6,936 nt of DNA from NCBI GenBank assembly GCA_023453655.1, contig JAEXTE010000028.1, forward strand, positions 1-6,936. Reading direction: 5' to 3'. Below the pieces are notes generated by a model. The model was not told where the DNA came from. It saw only the letters and a list, made by a program, of their open reading frames with translations, and did no database searches. The stretch's first letter is position 1. Every line of letters begins with the position of its first letter. A program made the translations under genes and the position numbers. Source of the stretch: Pseudomonadota bacterium. Its GTDB lineage: Bacteria; Pseudomonadota; Gammaproteobacteria; Xanthomonadales; Xanthomonadaceae. Shown in pieces: positions 6,081 to 6,936 of this stretch.

Positions 6081-6116
6081 TGGGCAATCCGTGCTGTCCG
6101 CGGACTGCGGTGCCCA
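6081..6116. promoter_or_regulatory. Nested palindromes upstream of the SRPBCC gene
   Basis: A perfect 10-bp palindrome, GTCCGCGGAC at 6096-6105, is enclosed by the inverted pair TGGGCA (6081-6086) and TGCCCA (6111-6116). A GCAATC direct repeat starts at 6073 and 6084, 11 bp apart (one helical turn). The group lies in the 133-bp gap between ACP and SRPBCC genes, 37 bp before the latter's start. It is a possible operator, suggesting that the SRPBCC gene may have its own control. Confidence 0.3.
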
Positions 6117-6153
6117 TCCGCCCATCACCCCACCCAGGACGCCGAGGGACTGC

Positions 6154-6642
6154 ATGAACCCCAAGCCCACCGGCTATGTTTGTGGCAATGACCTGATCCT
6201 TGCGCGCACCGTCCAGGCGCCTGTCGAAGACGTCTGGGCGAGCCTGACCCGTGCGGAGCGGACCGCCCTCTGGTTCGGTCCCTGGGAGGGAAGGGCTGGT
6301 CCGGGCGAGGTCGTGCGGCTGCAACTGGTGCACGAGAAGGGCCAGCCGTGGACGGATCTGGCGATCAAGGAATGCGAGCCGCCGCGCCGCCTGGTCGTCA
6401 GGATGCAGGAGGACTCCGGCGTGTGGCGCATCGAGCTGACGTTGAGACAGGCGGGCCCGGCGACTGAACTGCGTCTTGTTCAGCCCCTGGGCGACTGGAC
6501 GCTCGCAGGCGATATCGGACCGGGGTGGGAGTACTACCTCGACATGCTGGTCGCTGCGCGGGAAGGTAAAGCATTGCCGTCGTTCGACGATTACTACCCC
6601 GCACTCAAGGCGCACTACCTGGAAAGCCGACGCATCGCATGA
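6154..6642 (+). CDS. SRPBCC / AHSA1-type ligand-binding protein
   Basis: This 162-residue protein belongs to the SRPBCC (START/Bet v1-like) superfamily, AHSA1 branch. It opens with a first strand (LILARTVQAPVEDVWASLT, residues 12-30), then ERTALWFGPWEG (33-44), which is the characteristic W-F-G-P segment, then alternating strands (RLVVRMQ, WRIELTLRQ, TELRLVQPL) and a C-terminal helix around GPGWEYYLDMLVAAREG. Such folds form a hydrophobic cavity; members act as polyketide cyclases/aromatases, lipid carriers or chaperone cofactors. No catalytic residue can be assigned here. ATG 6154 is preferred over an in-frame GTG at 6091 because the extra 21 residues are Pro-rich and unlike the family, and GAGGGA lies 4 nt upstream. 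It is downstream of, and co-directional with, the ACP, which suggests that it binds or tailors an acyl product. That role is inference, and it may equally be an unrelated passenger. Confidence 0.82.
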   Translation: MNPKPTGYVCGNDLILARTVQAPVEDVWASLTRAERTALWFGPWEGRAGPGEVVRLQLVHEKGQPWTDLAIKECEPPRRLVVRMQEDSGVWRIELTLRQAGPATELRLVQPLGDWTLAGDIGPGWEYYLDMLVAAREGKALPSFDDYYPALKAHYLESRRIA

Positions 6643-6936
6643 TCGGCGCCACCTGACCGGCTCCAGCCTGGGTGCCTACTGCGCCTCGCTGCCTTTGTTC
6701 GACGCCAGTCCCGGATCGCCACCCGCGACGACGCCGCGGTCTGCCGGGCAGTGCGTTCAACGTGCGGGACCGGGCTGCCGGGAACCGGGTTGCGCCGGAC
6801 AACCGGCGGAGTTGCCTGGCACGCCGGGGTGACTCGCGCAGTGGCCGCTGTCGAACCGATGCCCTCGATCAGGGGCCGCCGCCGGGCCACGTCGTCCCTT
6901 CCGGCGCATCGCGTTGCGTGCGGAACGGCTGCCGGT
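6643..6936. other. Right-end 294 bp without a convincing gene
   Basis: Every frame here was considered. Open frames exist on both strands but are Arg/Pro/Ala-rich, as expected from random high-GC DNA, and none has a family motif. Only short stems are visible, for example CTGCC-G-GGCAG at 6741-6751 and CCGCG-N7-CGCGG at 6723-6739. A frame from ATG 6859 stays open to the edge but gives too little sequence to judge. Confidence 0.5.

Noticed and set aside
5661..6615. Minus-strand open frames opposite the ACP and SRPBCC genes
   Set aside because: No domain signal; the plus strand carries a clear ACP and a clear SRPBCC protein.
6476..6890. Open frames on both strands in the right-end region
   Set aside because: Low-complexity Arg/Pro/Ala translations, no convincing ribosome site, partial overlap with the end of the SRPBCC gene.
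6859..6936. Possible start of a plus-strand gene at ATG 6859, open to the edge
   Set aside because: Only 26 codons are visible, with no recognisable motif or clear Shine-Dalgarno; not enough to call.
1..6936. CRISPR array, tRNA, rRNA, insertion sequence or attachment site
   Set aside because: No spaced direct repeats of CRISPR type, no cloverleaf, no transposase motif and no terminal inverted repeats were found on reading both strands.

Overview
The window is very GC-rich (around 70% by eye), with strong G/C preference at third codon positions. Its two most recognisable proteins are relatives of RpfF and RpfC, the DSF (diffusible signal factor) synthase and sensor of Xanthomonas. This points to a gammaproteobacterium of the Xanthomonadaceae/Lysobacteraceae type. 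The genus is inference.

Layout, left to right. (1) Positions 1-1017, minus strand: the N-terminal 339 residues of a group II PLP-dependent decarboxylase, cut by the left edge. (2) 1018-1290: a divergent control region rich in short palindromes. (3) 1291-3458, plus strand: a two-gene operon with a 16-bp overlap, a FabF-type beta-ketoacyl synthase followed by an RpfF-like crotonase-fold enzyme with both catalytic glutamates. (4) 3459-3555: a convergent gap packed with three perfect GC hairpins. (5) 3556-5661, minus strand: an RpfC-like membrane hybrid histidine kinase (TM input, HisKA, HATPase, REC, Hpt). (6) 5662-5756: a short divergent region with a 10-bp inverted repeat over the ribosome binding sites of both flanking genes. 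(7) 5757-6020, plus: a discrete acyl carrier protein. (8) 6154-6642, plus: an SRPBCC/AHSA1-type small-molecule-binding protein. (9) 6643-6936: no convincing gene.

Reading of the whole: RpfF enzymes act on acyl-ACP, dehydrating a 3-hydroxyacyl chain and releasing a cis-2-unsaturated acid. Here an RpfF-like enzyme sits with its own ketosynthase and carrier protein, which suggests a dedicated acyl chain rather than one drawn only from housekeeping fatty-acid synthesis. The RpfC-like kinase alongside could sense the product or bind the enzyme. The PLP decarboxylase and SRPBCC protein could supply an amine or tailor or bind the product. The convergent rpfF/rpfC order resembles the classical Xanthomonas locus, but there is no RpfG-type response regulator here. 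The proposal is a second, specialised DSF-type signalling or small-molecule locus. The gene families are read from sequence. The joint pathway and product are inference.
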